From DATBLE01 sp050258035 (GTDB lineage: Bacteria > Actinomycetota > Thermoleophilia > Gaiellales > Gaiellaceae), in contig JBLMYA010000085.1 in the NCBI GenBank assembly GCA_050258035.1, positions 1-44,972 of the forward strand: a DNA stretch of 44,972 bases, written 5' to 3'. Within the stretch, counting starts at the first letter, position 1. Each line of letters begins with the position of its first letter. The notes below the pieces were generated by a model that was not told the origin of the DNA, did not search any database, and saw only the letters and a list, made by a program, of their open reading frames with translations. Shown here one piece after another: positions 15,451-23,664 of this stretch. A program made the translations under genes and the position numbers.

Positions 15451-16629
15451 CTACCCGAGCGAGAAGATCACCGGGTAGGCCGCGGAGTTGTTGGAGGTGT
15501 TCTTCTCCTGCGGAACCGGCGCCACGTCGACCTTGACCGTCGTCTTGGTCGCGAACTGCACCTGACCGAGGTTCCGGAACACCACCGTCTTCTGCTCGCC
15601 CGGGTTGATCAGGTCGATCGTCTTCGTCTGGACGATCGGGCTCGGCGACTGCTGGATCGTCAGCGTCACCTTGATCTGGACCTCCTGCGAGTCGCCGGTG
15701 TCCTCGACCGTGACCGCGAAGCCGAGGTCGGTCGTCGCGGTGACCGTGTTCTCGGTCGTCTGGGACAGCTCCTGGTTCCCCGGCAGTGCCACGGTCTTGA
15801 CGACTCCCGTGCCGTGCAGTCCTCCGCTCGTGCTGCCGGTGGTGGCCGCACCCTGGAGCCGCTGGAGGATCGCCTCCCAGTACCGGCTGCTCGCGTAGTC
15901 GGGACTGGCCACGAAGTTCGAGCCCGGGACGGCCACGCCGGTGATTCCCTCCCGCTGGAGCACACCGCCGTTCCCCTGAGCGGGCGCCTGGAAGAGATCG
16001 GCCCACACCACGTCGCTCGCGACCAGGCGCTGCGCCGGAGGCTGGAGCAGCTTCAGCGCGTTCGTGGTCACGTTCTTCGGAGCCCGCGACGCCCGTGCGA
16101 ACCCGTCGGCGAGGCCGCGGAGCCCGCTGACGCGGAACTCGAGCGCCTCGAGCGCCTCCTGGTGCTGGAGACGAAGCGGTCCGGGCGGGCTGACCGCCCG
16201 CAGCGCGGCGACGTTCTGCTGCTCACGCTGGGCGAGCCCGTTCAGCTTGGACTGGAGCTCGCTGAACTTGATCCCCTGGGTCGTCAACGCGTCGTTCAAC
16301 TCGCGCCCGACCTGCTCCGAGTCCTTGGCGACGACACCCACCTTCTCGTAGTAGTGCCGGTACGAGCTCTTCTTGCTCGCGCCCTGGCAGCTCGAGATCC
16401 AGAAGACCAGCAGGACGACGATCAGGATCGCGAAGGCGATGAGGCCGGCCAGCCGCAGGATCGGCGTCATGCCGACGGGCGGGCGTCCCGGCGGAGGCCT
16501 GCGGGACCCGCGCCGCTCTCCGGGCCGCTCATCCGGGTCGGCCGGCGCCTCCTCGTCGACGGCCTGGCGCGTGATCGGCTCGTCGTCGTCGAAGAAGTCG
16601 AAATCGAGGTCGGTGTCGTGCTCGCTCAT
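15451..16629 (-). CDS. Large single-pass membrane protein with extracellular Ig-like domain
   Basis: 392 residues. The first 65 are acidic then Arg/Pro-rich and cytoplasmic; one transmembrane helix spans about 70-90 (LAGLIAFAILIVVLLVFWIS); a helical/coiled region follows (about 100-200, with AALRAVSPPGPLR); the C-terminal 140 residues are beta-rich and Thr/Val-rich, ending TSNNSAAYPVIFSLG, reminiscent of CARDB-type Ig folds. I chose the ATG at 16629 (MSEHDTDLDFDFFDDDE); the 13-residue upstream extension is unlikely. TACAGT 27 bases upstream may be its -10. No enzymatic function is apparent; it is probably an envelope protein. Confidence 0.75.
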   Translation of the reverse strand: MSEHDTDLDFDFFDDDEPITRQAVDEEAPADPDERPGERRGSRRPPPGRPPVGMTPILRLAGLIAFAILIVVLLVFWISSCQGASKKSSYRHYYEKVGVVAKDSEQVGRELNDALTTQGIKFSELQSKLNGLAQREQQNVAALRAVSPPGPLRLQHQEALEALEFRVSGLRGLADGFARASRAPKNVTTNALKLLQPPAQRLVASDVVWADLFQAPAQGNGGVLQREGITGVAVPGSNFVASPDYASSRYWEAILQRLQGAATTGSTSGGLHGTGVVKTVALPGNQELSQTTENTVTATTDLGFAVTVEDTGDSQEVQIKVTLTIQQSPSPIVQTKTIDLINPGEQKTVVFRNLGQVQFATKTTVKVDVAPVPQEKNTSNNSAAYPVIFSLG

Positions 16630-16718
16630 AGGGCGCTTTGCAGCGGAATTCGGCCCACTGTAGCCCATTCCTCGCGCGGCAAAGGAGTTCGTCCGCCCGC
16701 GGCAAACGTGTCACGTGG

Positions 16719-18440
16719 ATGGCGGAGGCCTCCGTTCACGCTGCATCCGGCGGGCTCGTGCTCGACCGGTACCGCCCGCTCAAACCGCTCGGCAGCGGGG
16801 GGATGGGCTCGGTCTGGCACGCCTACGACGAGCGCAAGGGACGGGAGGTCGCGCTCAAGATCGTCGCCCGCTCCGGGACGGCCGGCCCCCGTGCAGAGCG
16901 TGAGGCGACCGCAGCCGCGCAGCTCGAGCACCCGGCATGCCTCCGCGCGTACGCGCTCGCCCGCGACGAGGGACACGTCTACATCGCCTACGAGTTCGTG
17001 CCCGGCCGGACGCTCCGGCACGCGCTCCAGAGCGGCGAGCTGGACGACGAGGCCGCGGTCGAAGCCGCAGCCCAGATCCTCGACGGGCTCGCCCACGCGC
17101 ACGCGTCCGGGATCGTCCACCGCGACGTGAAGCCGGCGAACGTCCTGCTCGCCGACGGGCCGGACGTGTCGGTTCGCATCCTCGACTTCGGGCTGGCGCT
17201 GATCCACGAGGAGGAGACGCTGACCGCCGCCGGGGACGTCCCCGGAACGCTGGCGTACATATCCCCGGAGCGCCTCGCCGGCGAGCCTGCCGGTCCGGCC
17301 ACCGACGTCTGGTCGACCGGCGTCCTGCTCTGGGAGGCGCTCGCGGGCCGGCATCCGTTCGGAACCGGGCCGTTCCTCGAGCTCGCGAAGCGCATCGGCC
17401 GCGGCGCGCCGTCGCTCCGAAGTGCGCGGCCCGACCTCGGACGGCCGCTCGTCCGGCTCGTCGACTCGGCGCTCGCGATCGACCCGGCGAAGCGGCCACC
17501 TGCAGCGGCGCTCGCCGCCGGTCTCCGCCGCGCGGCGAGGAGCACGCCACGGCCTGCCCGCGCGCGCCGTCACCCGCGGCTCACCCTGCCGACGCTGTCG
17601 AGGCCGATCGCGCTGCCCGCCGTGCCTCCGCGGGCCGTTGGCCTCGCCGCCGCGCTGGCGGCGGCGCTCGTCGCGGGCTGGACGTCGGCCACGCTCGCCT
17701 TCTTCCCCGCCTACTGGCCGATCGGCCTCGCCGCGCTGGCGGCGGTGCTCACGTACCTGGGGCCGCGGCTCGGGCTCGCCTTCGCGCTGGCCGTTCCGAT
17801 TCTTCCGCTCGGGAACATCTCGCTCGGGCTCGCGATCGTCTACTGCGGAGCCGCCGCCGCCTGGCTGGTCCTCTTCTGGCCCCGGCCGCGCGCGGCCTAC
17901 CTCTTCGTCGCGGGACCACTGCTCGCTCCGCTCGGGCTGCTCGGCCTCGTGCCCCTGGCCGTCCTGACCGCCGGCGGCGCCGGCCGCCGGGCGGCACAGG
18001 CGGGAGCTGCGGTGGTCGCCGCAGCCCTGGTCGCGGGCCTCGGCGGCGGTCGCCTGCCGGTCGTCGGCGGGGCGGCGCCGAATCTCGGGCTCGCCGAGCT
18101 GGGCAGCCCCTTCGCCGCCGGCAGCGCGCTCTGGCACGGAGCGATCGAAGCCCGGCCGCTGCTGCTGGAGACACTCGCGCTCGCGGCCGCCGCCGCAGCG
18201 ATCGGCTCCTGTCGCCGCCGCGGGCCGTGGGGCGGCGCCGTCTTCGGCGCCCTTCTCACGACCATGACGCTCCTGGCCGATCCGGCTGCGGCGGCGATCC
18301 CGCTGGTCGCAGCGGGCTGGATCTGCGCGGCAGTCCTCGCCGCCGAGCCCGTCGAATCGCGGCCGCCGCTTCGCCTCATCGGACGCGTCCGGAGCGCGCT
18401 GCCGCTCCGTCCGCGTCTGCGCCCCGTACACGGGAGCTAA
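16719..18440 (+). CDS. Serine/threonine protein kinase with multi-pass membrane domain
   Basis: A 573-residue Hanks-type kinase. The catalytic domain occupies residues 10-285: glycine loop LGSGGMGSVW, lysine in VALKIVAR, HRDVKPANVLL, the DFG in ILDFGLAL and the GTLAYISPERL activation segment are intact, so it should be active. Instead of one helix and a sensor, the C-terminal half (about 305-545) is a series of seven to nine hydrophobic segments with little outside the membrane. It lies immediately upstream of fhaA in the direction of transcription, separated by a short gap with its own -10-like TACACT. The substrate could be the FHA proteins next door. The ATG fixes the frame; the ribosome binding site is weak. 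Confidence 0.88.
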   Translation: MAEASVHAASGGLVLDRYRPLKPLGSGGMGSVWHAYDERKGREVALKIVARSGTAGPRAEREATAAAQLEHPACLRAYALARDEGHVYIAYEFVPGRTLRHALQSGELDDEAAVEAAAQILDGLAHAHASGIVHRDVKPANVLLADGPDVSVRILDFGLALIHEEETLTAAGDVPGTLAYISPERLAGEPAGPATDVWSTGVLLWEALAGRHPFGTGPFLELAKRIGRGAPSLRSARPDLGRPLVRLVDSALAIDPAKRPPAAALAAGLRRAARSTPRPARARRHPRLTLPTLSRPIALPAVPPRAVGLAAALAAALVAGWTSATLAFFPAYWPIGLAALAAVLTYLGPRLGLAFALAVPILPLGNISLGLAIVYCGAAAAWLVLFWPRPRAAYLFVAGPLLAPLGLLGLVPLAVLTAGGAGRRAAQAGAAVVAAALVAGLGGGRLPVVGGAAPNLGLAELGSPFAAGSALWHGAIEARPLLLETLALAAAAAAIGSCRRRGPWGGAVFGALLTTMTLLADPAAAAIPLVAAGWICAAVLAAEPVESRPPLRLIGRVRSALPLRPRLRPVHGS

Positions 18441-18441
18441 G

Positions 18442-18447
18442 TACACT
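18442..18447 (+). promoter_or_regulatory. -10-like element before fhaA
   Basis: TACACT overlaps the end of the upstream kinase gene; a start about seven bases downstream would give a leader of roughly 16-17 bases before the fhaA GTG. Confidence 0.35.
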
Positions 18448-18470
18448 CGGCGCAGGGGTAGACCCCGCCC

Positions 18471-19247
18471 GTGAGCGTCCTGCGCAGCATCGAACAGAAG
18501 ATCGAGGGCCTCTTCGAAGGCCTGTTCGGCCGCGCCTTCCGCACCAACGTCCAGCCGGTCGAGCTGGCCCGGAAGCTGGCCAAGGAGATGGAGGACCACC
18601 GGACGGTGTCGGTCTCCCGCGTCTACGTGCCGAACGAGTACACGGTCTATCTCTCGCCGATCGACCGCGAGCAGTTCGCGGACTTCGAGAGCTCCCTTCG
18701 GGTCGAGCTCCAGGACTACCTCGCCGAACATGCGCGCCGCGAGGGATTCGCCCTGCTCACGCCGCCGGCCGTCCGGATCGAGACGGACGACGACCTGTCG
18801 ATGGGCGAGTTCGGGATCGCGACCCGGATGGTGCAGGGCGAGCGCCAGAAGACCGACGGCCCGGGCCCAATCCAGCAGGTCGAGCCCGGCGCGACGATGG
18901 TCTACCGGCCCACGTCACCCCTGCCCCCGGACGGACCTGCCCCCGACGTCGCGCTCGCCCAGGAGGTCGTCACCCTCACGGTCGGGGGCAAGCGCCGCGA
19001 GATCACGAGCCGGCGGGTCGTGATCGGCCGTTCCAAGGACTGCGACGTCCAGATCACCGATCCGAACGCATCCCGGCGGCACGCGGAGCTCCGGCAGGAG
19101 GGATCGGCGTACTGGCTGATCGACCTCGACTCGACGAACGGCACGACGGTCAACGGCCACCGCACCGCACGCGCGAAGCTGGACAGCGGCGACGTGATCA
19201 CGATCGGCTCGACCGACCTGCGCTTCGAGCGGAGGCTGCTCGAGTGA
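18471..19247 (+). CDS. fhaA: FhaA-like protein (DUF3662 and FHA domains)
   Basis: 258 residues: an N-terminal FhaA/DUF3662 domain (residues 1-110, LRSIEQKIEGLFEGLFGRAF), a variable linker, and a C-terminal phosphothreonine-binding FHA domain (about 163-255) with VVIGRSKDCDVQ, ASRRHAELR and STNGTTVNG. In mycobacteria FhaA binds phosphorylated partners of PknB and moderates peptidoglycan synthesis. The gene order fhaA-fhaB-pstP-ftsW/rodA-pbpA-pknB matches the conserved actinobacterial locus. The start is GTG and the stop overlaps fhaB (GTGA). Confidence 0.93.
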   Translation: MSVLRSIEQKIEGLFEGLFGRAFRTNVQPVELARKLAKEMEDHRTVSVSRVYVPNEYTVYLSPIDREQFADFESSLRVELQDYLAEHARREGFALLTPPAVRIETDDDLSMGEFGIATRMVQGERQKTDGPGPIQQVEPGATMVYRPTSPLPPDGPAPDVALAQEVVTLTVGGKRREITSRRVVIGRSKDCDVQITDPNASRRHAELRQEGSAYWLIDLDSTNGTTVNGHRTARAKLDSGDVITIGSTDLRFERRLLE

Positions 19248-19708
19248 CTCTCGCTTCGCTGGCGGTCGGCGAGGCGCTGCTCATCCTCAAGATTCTCTTC
19301 CTGGTGCTCCTCTACCTGTTCATCTGGCGGATCGTGCGCACTGCGAGCCGCGACCTGCGGCTGCCCCAGGAGAGCTTCGTGCTCACTCCCCAGCAAGCCT
19401 CCAGCCTGCTGGGGACGAGTCAGACCCCGAAGACCGGGCAGCTTCTCTTCCCCGACGGCCAGGTGCACGTGCTCGATTCGCGGAGTCTCACCGTCGGCCG
19501 GAGCACCGAGAACGACATCGCGCTCGCAGACGACTTCGCCTCGGCGCGCCACGCCCGGATCGAGCCGCGACGGGACGGTGTCTGGGTCTCGGACGCGGGC
19601 TCCACCAACGGCACCTACGTGAACGGATCGAAGCTGTCGAAACCGTACCGCCTGCGGCCCGGCGACGTGATCCGTGTCGGCGGCACCGACCTGCGCTACG
19701 AGCGCTGA
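19244..19708 (+). CDS. fhaB: FhaB/FipA-like membrane FHA protein
   Basis: 154 residues: one N-terminal transmembrane helix (about 9-28, LLILKILFLVLLYLFIW) and a C-terminal FHA domain (about 65-152) with LTVGRSTENDI, ASARHARIE and STNGTYVNG, the phosphothreonine-binding loops. It is the second of the paired FHA genes of the locus; in mycobacteria the homologue links PknA/B signalling to division proteins. The GTG start overlaps the fhaA stop. The open frame extends much further upstream but there overlaps other genes. Confidence 0.92.
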   Translation: MTLASLAVGEALLILKILFLVLLYLFIWRIVRTASRDLRLPQESFVLTPQQASSLLGTSQTPKTGQLLFPDGQVHVLDSRSLTVGRSTENDIALADDFASARHARIEPRRDGVWVSDAGSTNGTYVNGSKLSKPYRLRPGDVIRVGGTDLRYER

Positions 19709-19715
19709 CGGATCG

Positions 19716-20900
19716 ATGAGGCTCGTTCAGCACGCCGCGGTCACGGACCCGGGTCGGCGCCGGCGCCAGAACGAGGACGCCTACGTCGTGCAGCCCCCGC
19801 TGTTCGCGGTCGCCGACGGGATGGGCGGCGCACAGGCGGGCGAGATCGCCTCGCGGATCGCGGCCTCGGCCCTGCGGGACTCCGGCGCGGAGACCGGCGA
19901 GGACGCGGTCGCCGCGCTGATCCAGGAGGCGAACCGGCGCGTCTACGAGGCGGCTGCGAGCGACGAGGCACGCGCCGGGATGGGAACGACGATGACCGCG
20001 GCGCTGGTGGAGGAGAGCAGCGTCCGGATCGGTCACGTCGGCGACTCGCGCGCGTACCGGGTGCGGGACGGCACGCTCGAGCAGCTGACGGAGGACCACT
20101 CGCTCGTCGCCGAGCTCGTGCGGAGCGGCAAGCTGTCGCCGGAGGAGGCGGACGTCCACCCGCAGCGCTCGGTGATCACCCGCGTGCTCGGCACCGACCC
20201 CGAGGTGGACGTCGACACGTTTGCGGTCGAGGCCCTTCCCGGTGACGTCTTCATGCTCTGCTCGGACGGCCTGACGTCGATGGTGGACGACGGCGCGATC
20301 CTCGCCGTCCTCCAGCAGGACGGCCGGACGCTCGAGCAGAGGGCACGCGGCCTCGTCGACGCGGCCAACCGAGGGGGCGGCGAGGACAACGTCACGGTGA
20401 TCCTCTTCGAGCTCGGCGAGGGCGAGCCGGAGGACACGGCGACGTTCCCGGCCGTGATCGAGCGCGAGCAGCCGGTGGACGACGAACGCACGCTGACCGA
20501 GCTCGACGCCGTGCCGACGGTGGCCGACACGATGCTGGTCTCGCGCGCGGAGGTGGAGCCCATCACCGGCGACGGTGTGGACAGGGGCCACCGGCTCCCG
20601 CGGACGGCGATCGCCGTCGTCACCGGCACGATCGTCGTCGTCCTCGCGGCCCTCGTCGTCTGGACCCTGTCGCGCTCGTACTTCGTCGGCGCCCAGCCCG
20701 ACGGCCACGTCGCGGTCTACCAGGGCTTTCCGTGGAACCTCGTCGGCGGAATCCGCCTGTACCGGATCCGGTACGAGAGCCCGGTACTCGCCGGACAGCT
20801 CTCGCAGGCCGAGCGGCGCCTGCTCTTCGACCACGACCTGCGGTCGTACGACCGGGCGGTCGCGGCCGTCAAACAGTACGAGGATCAGGTCGTTCCGTGA
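19716..20900 (+). CDS. pstP: PP2C-family Ser/Thr phosphatase
   Basis: 394 residues: a cytoplasmic PPM/PP2C domain (1 to about 240) with metal-binding motifs RQNEDA, VADGMGG, GHVGDSRAY, CSDGLTSMVDD and GGEDNVTVI; a linker; one transmembrane helix (about 296-318); and a short extracellular tail containing GFPWNLVGGIRLY. It reverses phosphorylation by the PknB-type kinases of the cluster. ATG at 19716 was chosen because RLVQHAAVTDPG is the family N-terminus. The stop overlaps the next gene (GTGA). Confidence 0.94.
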   Translation: MRLVQHAAVTDPGRRRRQNEDAYVVQPPLFAVADGMGGAQAGEIASRIAASALRDSGAETGEDAVAALIQEANRRVYEAAASDEARAGMGTTMTAALVEESSVRIGHVGDSRAYRVRDGTLEQLTEDHSLVAELVRSGKLSPEEADVHPQRSVITRVLGTDPEVDVDTFAVEALPGDVFMLCSDGLTSMVDDGAILAVLQQDGRTLEQRARGLVDAANRGGGEDNVTVILFELGEGEPEDTATFPAVIEREQPVDDERTLTELDAVPTVADTMLVSRAEVEPITGDGVDRGHRLPRTAIAVVTGTIVVVLAALVVWTLSRSYFVGAQPDGHVAVYQGFPWNLVGGIRLYRIRYESPVLAGQLSQAERRLLFDHDLRSYDRAVAAVKQYEDQVVP

Positions 20901-22156
20901 CGGCCCGCAACCGCGAGCTCGCGAACCTGGTCGCGGTCGGCCTGATCACCGGCCTGGGGTTCGCGAGCGTGTACATCGCGCGGCAGTCGGTGATCTCGGC
21001 CGGCTCGATCTCGTACGCGCTCATCTTCCTCGGCCTCTACCTCGTCGCCCACACGGCCGCCCGCTACACGGTGCCGTGGGCCGACCCGTACCTGCTGCCC
21101 CTCACCGGGCTCCTGACCGCGATCGGCCTGACCGAGATCTACCGCCTCGGCCCGACCGACGCCTTCCGCCAGGGGTTCTGGATCGTCGCCGGGGTCGGCG
21201 CCTTCGCGCTCACTCTGATCCTGCTGCGCGACGACTTCCGCGTGCTCGAGAGCTACAAGTACCTCTTCGGGATCTCCGCCGTCGGGCTCCTGATGCTGCC
21301 GGCGCTCCCGGGTCTCGGCACGACGATCAACGGCGCGCGCCTGTGGGTGAAGCTCGGACCCCTCCAGTTCCAGCCGGGCGAGCTGGCGAAGATCTGCCTG
21401 ATCGTCTTCCTCGCCGGCTACCTGCGGGAGAAGCGGGAGGTGCTGGCGCAGGGACGCCTGAAGGACTTCGGGCCGCTGCTCGCGATCTGGGGCGCGGCGA
21501 TGCTCGTCCTCGTCGAGACCAACGACCTCGGCAGCGCGCTCCTCTACTTCGGGATCTTCCTCGCGATGCTCTACGTCGCCACCGGTCGCGTCCTCTACGT
21601 CGGCATCGGCGTCGTCCTGTTCGTCGGTGGGGCAGCCGTCGCGTACCGGTCGGTCGCCCGCGTCCAGGAACGCGTCGACATCTGGCTGAACCCGTGGCAG
21701 GACGTGCACGGCAAGGGCTACCAGCTCGTCCAGTCGTCCTACTCGATCGCGCACGGGGGCTTCTGGGGAACCGGATTCGGCCGCGGCACCTTCACGACCA
21801 CGGGCGGCGCCGACCTGATCCCGTACGTGAACACCGACTTCATCTACTCGGCGCTTGCGCAGGAGCTGGGGCTGATCGGCGCGGCAGGCGTCCTGCTCGT
21901 CTACATGGTCTTCGCCCTCCGCGGCTTCCGGATCTCCATGCTCGCGGACGACGGGTTCTCGAAGCTCCTCGCCGCCGGCCTCACGTTCGCCTTCGCGCTG
22001 CAGACGTTCATCATCGTCGGCGGCCTCCTCCGGGTGATCCCGCTGACCGGGATCACCCTCCCCTTCATCAGCTACGGCGGCTCGAGCATCCTCGCCAACT
22101 TCGTCCTGCTAGCCGGCCTGATGCTGGTCTCGAACCGGGCGAACGCCGGGCGATGA
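20897..22156 (+). CDS. rodA: SEDS peptidoglycan glycosyltransferase (FtsW/RodA family)
   Basis: 419 residues with about ten transmembrane helices. SEDS landmarks include NGARLWVKLGPLQFQPGELAK, the large extracellular loop with DPxxD-like positions around NPWQDVHGKGYQLVQS, and the C-terminal LPFISYGGSS. It polymerises lipid II glycan strands together with a class B PBP, here the next gene. The locus position corresponds to mycobacterial rodA rather than ftsW. The GTG start overlaps the pstP stop; the longer frame upstream is a shadow of pstP. Confidence 0.94.
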   Translation: MTARNRELANLVAVGLITGLGFASVYIARQSVISAGSISYALIFLGLYLVAHTAARYTVPWADPYLLPLTGLLTAIGLTEIYRLGPTDAFRQGFWIVAGVGAFALTLILLRDDFRVLESYKYLFGISAVGLLMLPALPGLGTTINGARLWVKLGPLQFQPGELAKICLIVFLAGYLREKREVLAQGRLKDFGPLLAIWGAAMLVLVETNDLGSALLYFGIFLAMLYVATGRVLYVGIGVVLFVGGAAVAYRSVARVQERVDIWLNPWQDVHGKGYQLVQSSYSIAHGGFWGTGFGRGTFTTTGGADLIPYVNTDFIYSALAQELGLIGAAGVLLVYMVFALRGFRISMLADDGFSKLLAAGLTFAFALQTFIIVGGLLRVIPLTGITLPFISYGGSSILANFVLLAGLMLVSNRANAGR

Positions 22157-22166
22157 GGACGCCGAC

Positions 22167-23651
22167 GTGAACCGCCAGATCGCGCGCCTGTCCGTCGTCG
22201 CCCTCGGAATGCTTGCGGCGCTCGTCGTCGCGACCACCTACTGGCAGACCTGGGCGCCGTCGGGACTCGCCGCCCGCCAGGACAACGCGATCCTGCGGGT
22301 GGCCCAGTTCAAGATCCGCCGCGGGCTGATCTACTCGGCCGACGGCAGGCTCCTCGCTGCGCGGAGGGCGCAGAAGACGGACGGCCAGACCTTCTACTTC
22401 CGCCGCTACCCGAGCGGGCCGCTCGCGGCCCAGGTGGTCGGCTACGCGACCCAGTCCCGGTCGCGGGCGGGGCTCGAACGCTCGTACGACGACTACCTGA
22501 CAGCGTCCAACTCGCACCTGAACACCGTGCTCCGTCGCACGCTCGACACCCTCAAGGGAGCGACCGTCACCGGCAACAACCTCGTGCTGACGATCGACTC
22601 GAAGGCGCAGCGAGTTGCCCTCGATGCGCTCGACGGCAACTGCGGCGCCGTCGTCGCGCTCGACCCGAGGACCGGCGCGGTGCTCGTGATGGCCTCCTCG
22701 CCGTCCTACGACCCCAACCTGGTCGAGCGCCACTTCGCCGAGATCGCCCGGCGGGCGCGAAACGTCAACTGCTCGCCCGGCGCCCCGCTGATCAACCGCG
22801 CCACCGCCGGCCTGTACACGCCGGGCTCGACGTTCAAGGTGATCACCGCGGCGGCCGCGCTCGACACCGGCACGTACACGCCGCAGTCGAGCTTCCACGA
22901 CCCCGGCTACTGCACCGAGTACGGCAAGAAGGTGTCGAACTTCGCCGACCAGTCAGGGCCCGAGGTGTTCGGGCGCGTCGACTTCAGCACTGCGCTGCAG
23001 CACTCGATCAACGCCGTCTTCTGCGAGATCGGCAAGAAGCTCGGGCCGAAAGCGATCCTCGACTACGCGAAGCGCTTCGGGTTCTACGACGACCCGCCGC
23101 TGGAGACGCCGACGAGCGAGCGGTCGCCGAGCGGCCTCTACGACCACGGCCGTCTCTTCCGCCCTCGCGACGCGAACCAGGTCGACCCGGGGCGCCTGGC
23201 GTTCGGGCAGGAGCGGATGCAGGTCACCCCGCTCCAGATGGCGATGGTCGCGGCCGGAATCGCCAACGACGGCGTCGTCATGGAGCCGTACGTCGTCCAG
23301 AAGGTGACCGCGCCGGACGGGTCGACGGTCTACCGGCACTCGCCGAAGGTGCACTCGCGTCCGATCTCCGGAGCCACCGCGAACGCGCTCACCACGATGA
23401 TGGAGTCGGTCGTGGCCGGCGGTACCGGCACCGCCGCGCAGATCCCCGGCGTCGCAGTCGCCGGCAAGACGGGGACCGCCGAGACCGGCGCCCCCGGCGT
23501 GAACACGACGTCGTTCATCGCCTTCGCGCCGGCCGGTGCGCCGCGGGTCGCAGTCGCCGTCTTTCTCGAGAACCAGCACGGCGTCGGCGGCCAGACCGCC
23601 GCCCCGATCGCGAAGACCGTCATGGAAACGTTGCTCCGGAACCATCCCTAA
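22167..23651 (+). CDS. pbpA: Penicillin-binding protein (class B transpeptidase, PbpA)
   Basis: 494 residues. An N-terminal anchor helix (about 8-27) is followed by a pedestal domain and the transpeptidase domain with the three active-site motifs: STFK near residue 221 (catalytic serine), SIN near 279, and KTGTAE near 432. It cross-links peptidoglycan peptides as the partner of the SEDS protein encoded just upstream. The start is a GTG about ten bases after the preceding stop. The length and the order rodA-pbpA-pknB fit mycobacterial PbpA. Confidence 0.95.
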   Translation: MNRQIARLSVVALGMLAALVVATTYWQTWAPSGLAARQDNAILRVAQFKIRRGLIYSADGRLLAARRAQKTDGQTFYFRRYPSGPLAAQVVGYATQSRSRAGLERSYDDYLTASNSHLNTVLRRTLDTLKGATVTGNNLVLTIDSKAQRVALDALDGNCGAVVALDPRTGAVLVMASSPSYDPNLVERHFAEIARRARNVNCSPGAPLINRATAGLYTPGSTFKVITAAAALDTGTYTPQSSFHDPGYCTEYGKKVSNFADQSGPEVFGRVDFSTALQHSINAVFCEIGKKLGPKAILDYAKRFGFYDDPPLETPTSERSPSGLYDHGRLFRPRDANQVDPGRLAFGQERMQVTPLQMAMVAAGIANDGVVMEPYVVQKVTAPDGSTVYRHSPKVHSRPISGATANALTTMMESVVAGGTGTAAQIPGVAVAGKTGTAETGAPGVNTTSFIAFAPAGAPRVAVAVFLENQHGVGGQTAAPIAKTVMETLLRNHP

Positions 23652-23664
23652 CCTGTAGCCGAGG

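Noticed and set aside
13732..17130. A 1132-codon plus-strand frame
   Set aside because: It covers the complement of four minus-strand genes with clear domains (SIMPL, HNH, DUF4446, membrane protein) and is Arg-rich without any motif.
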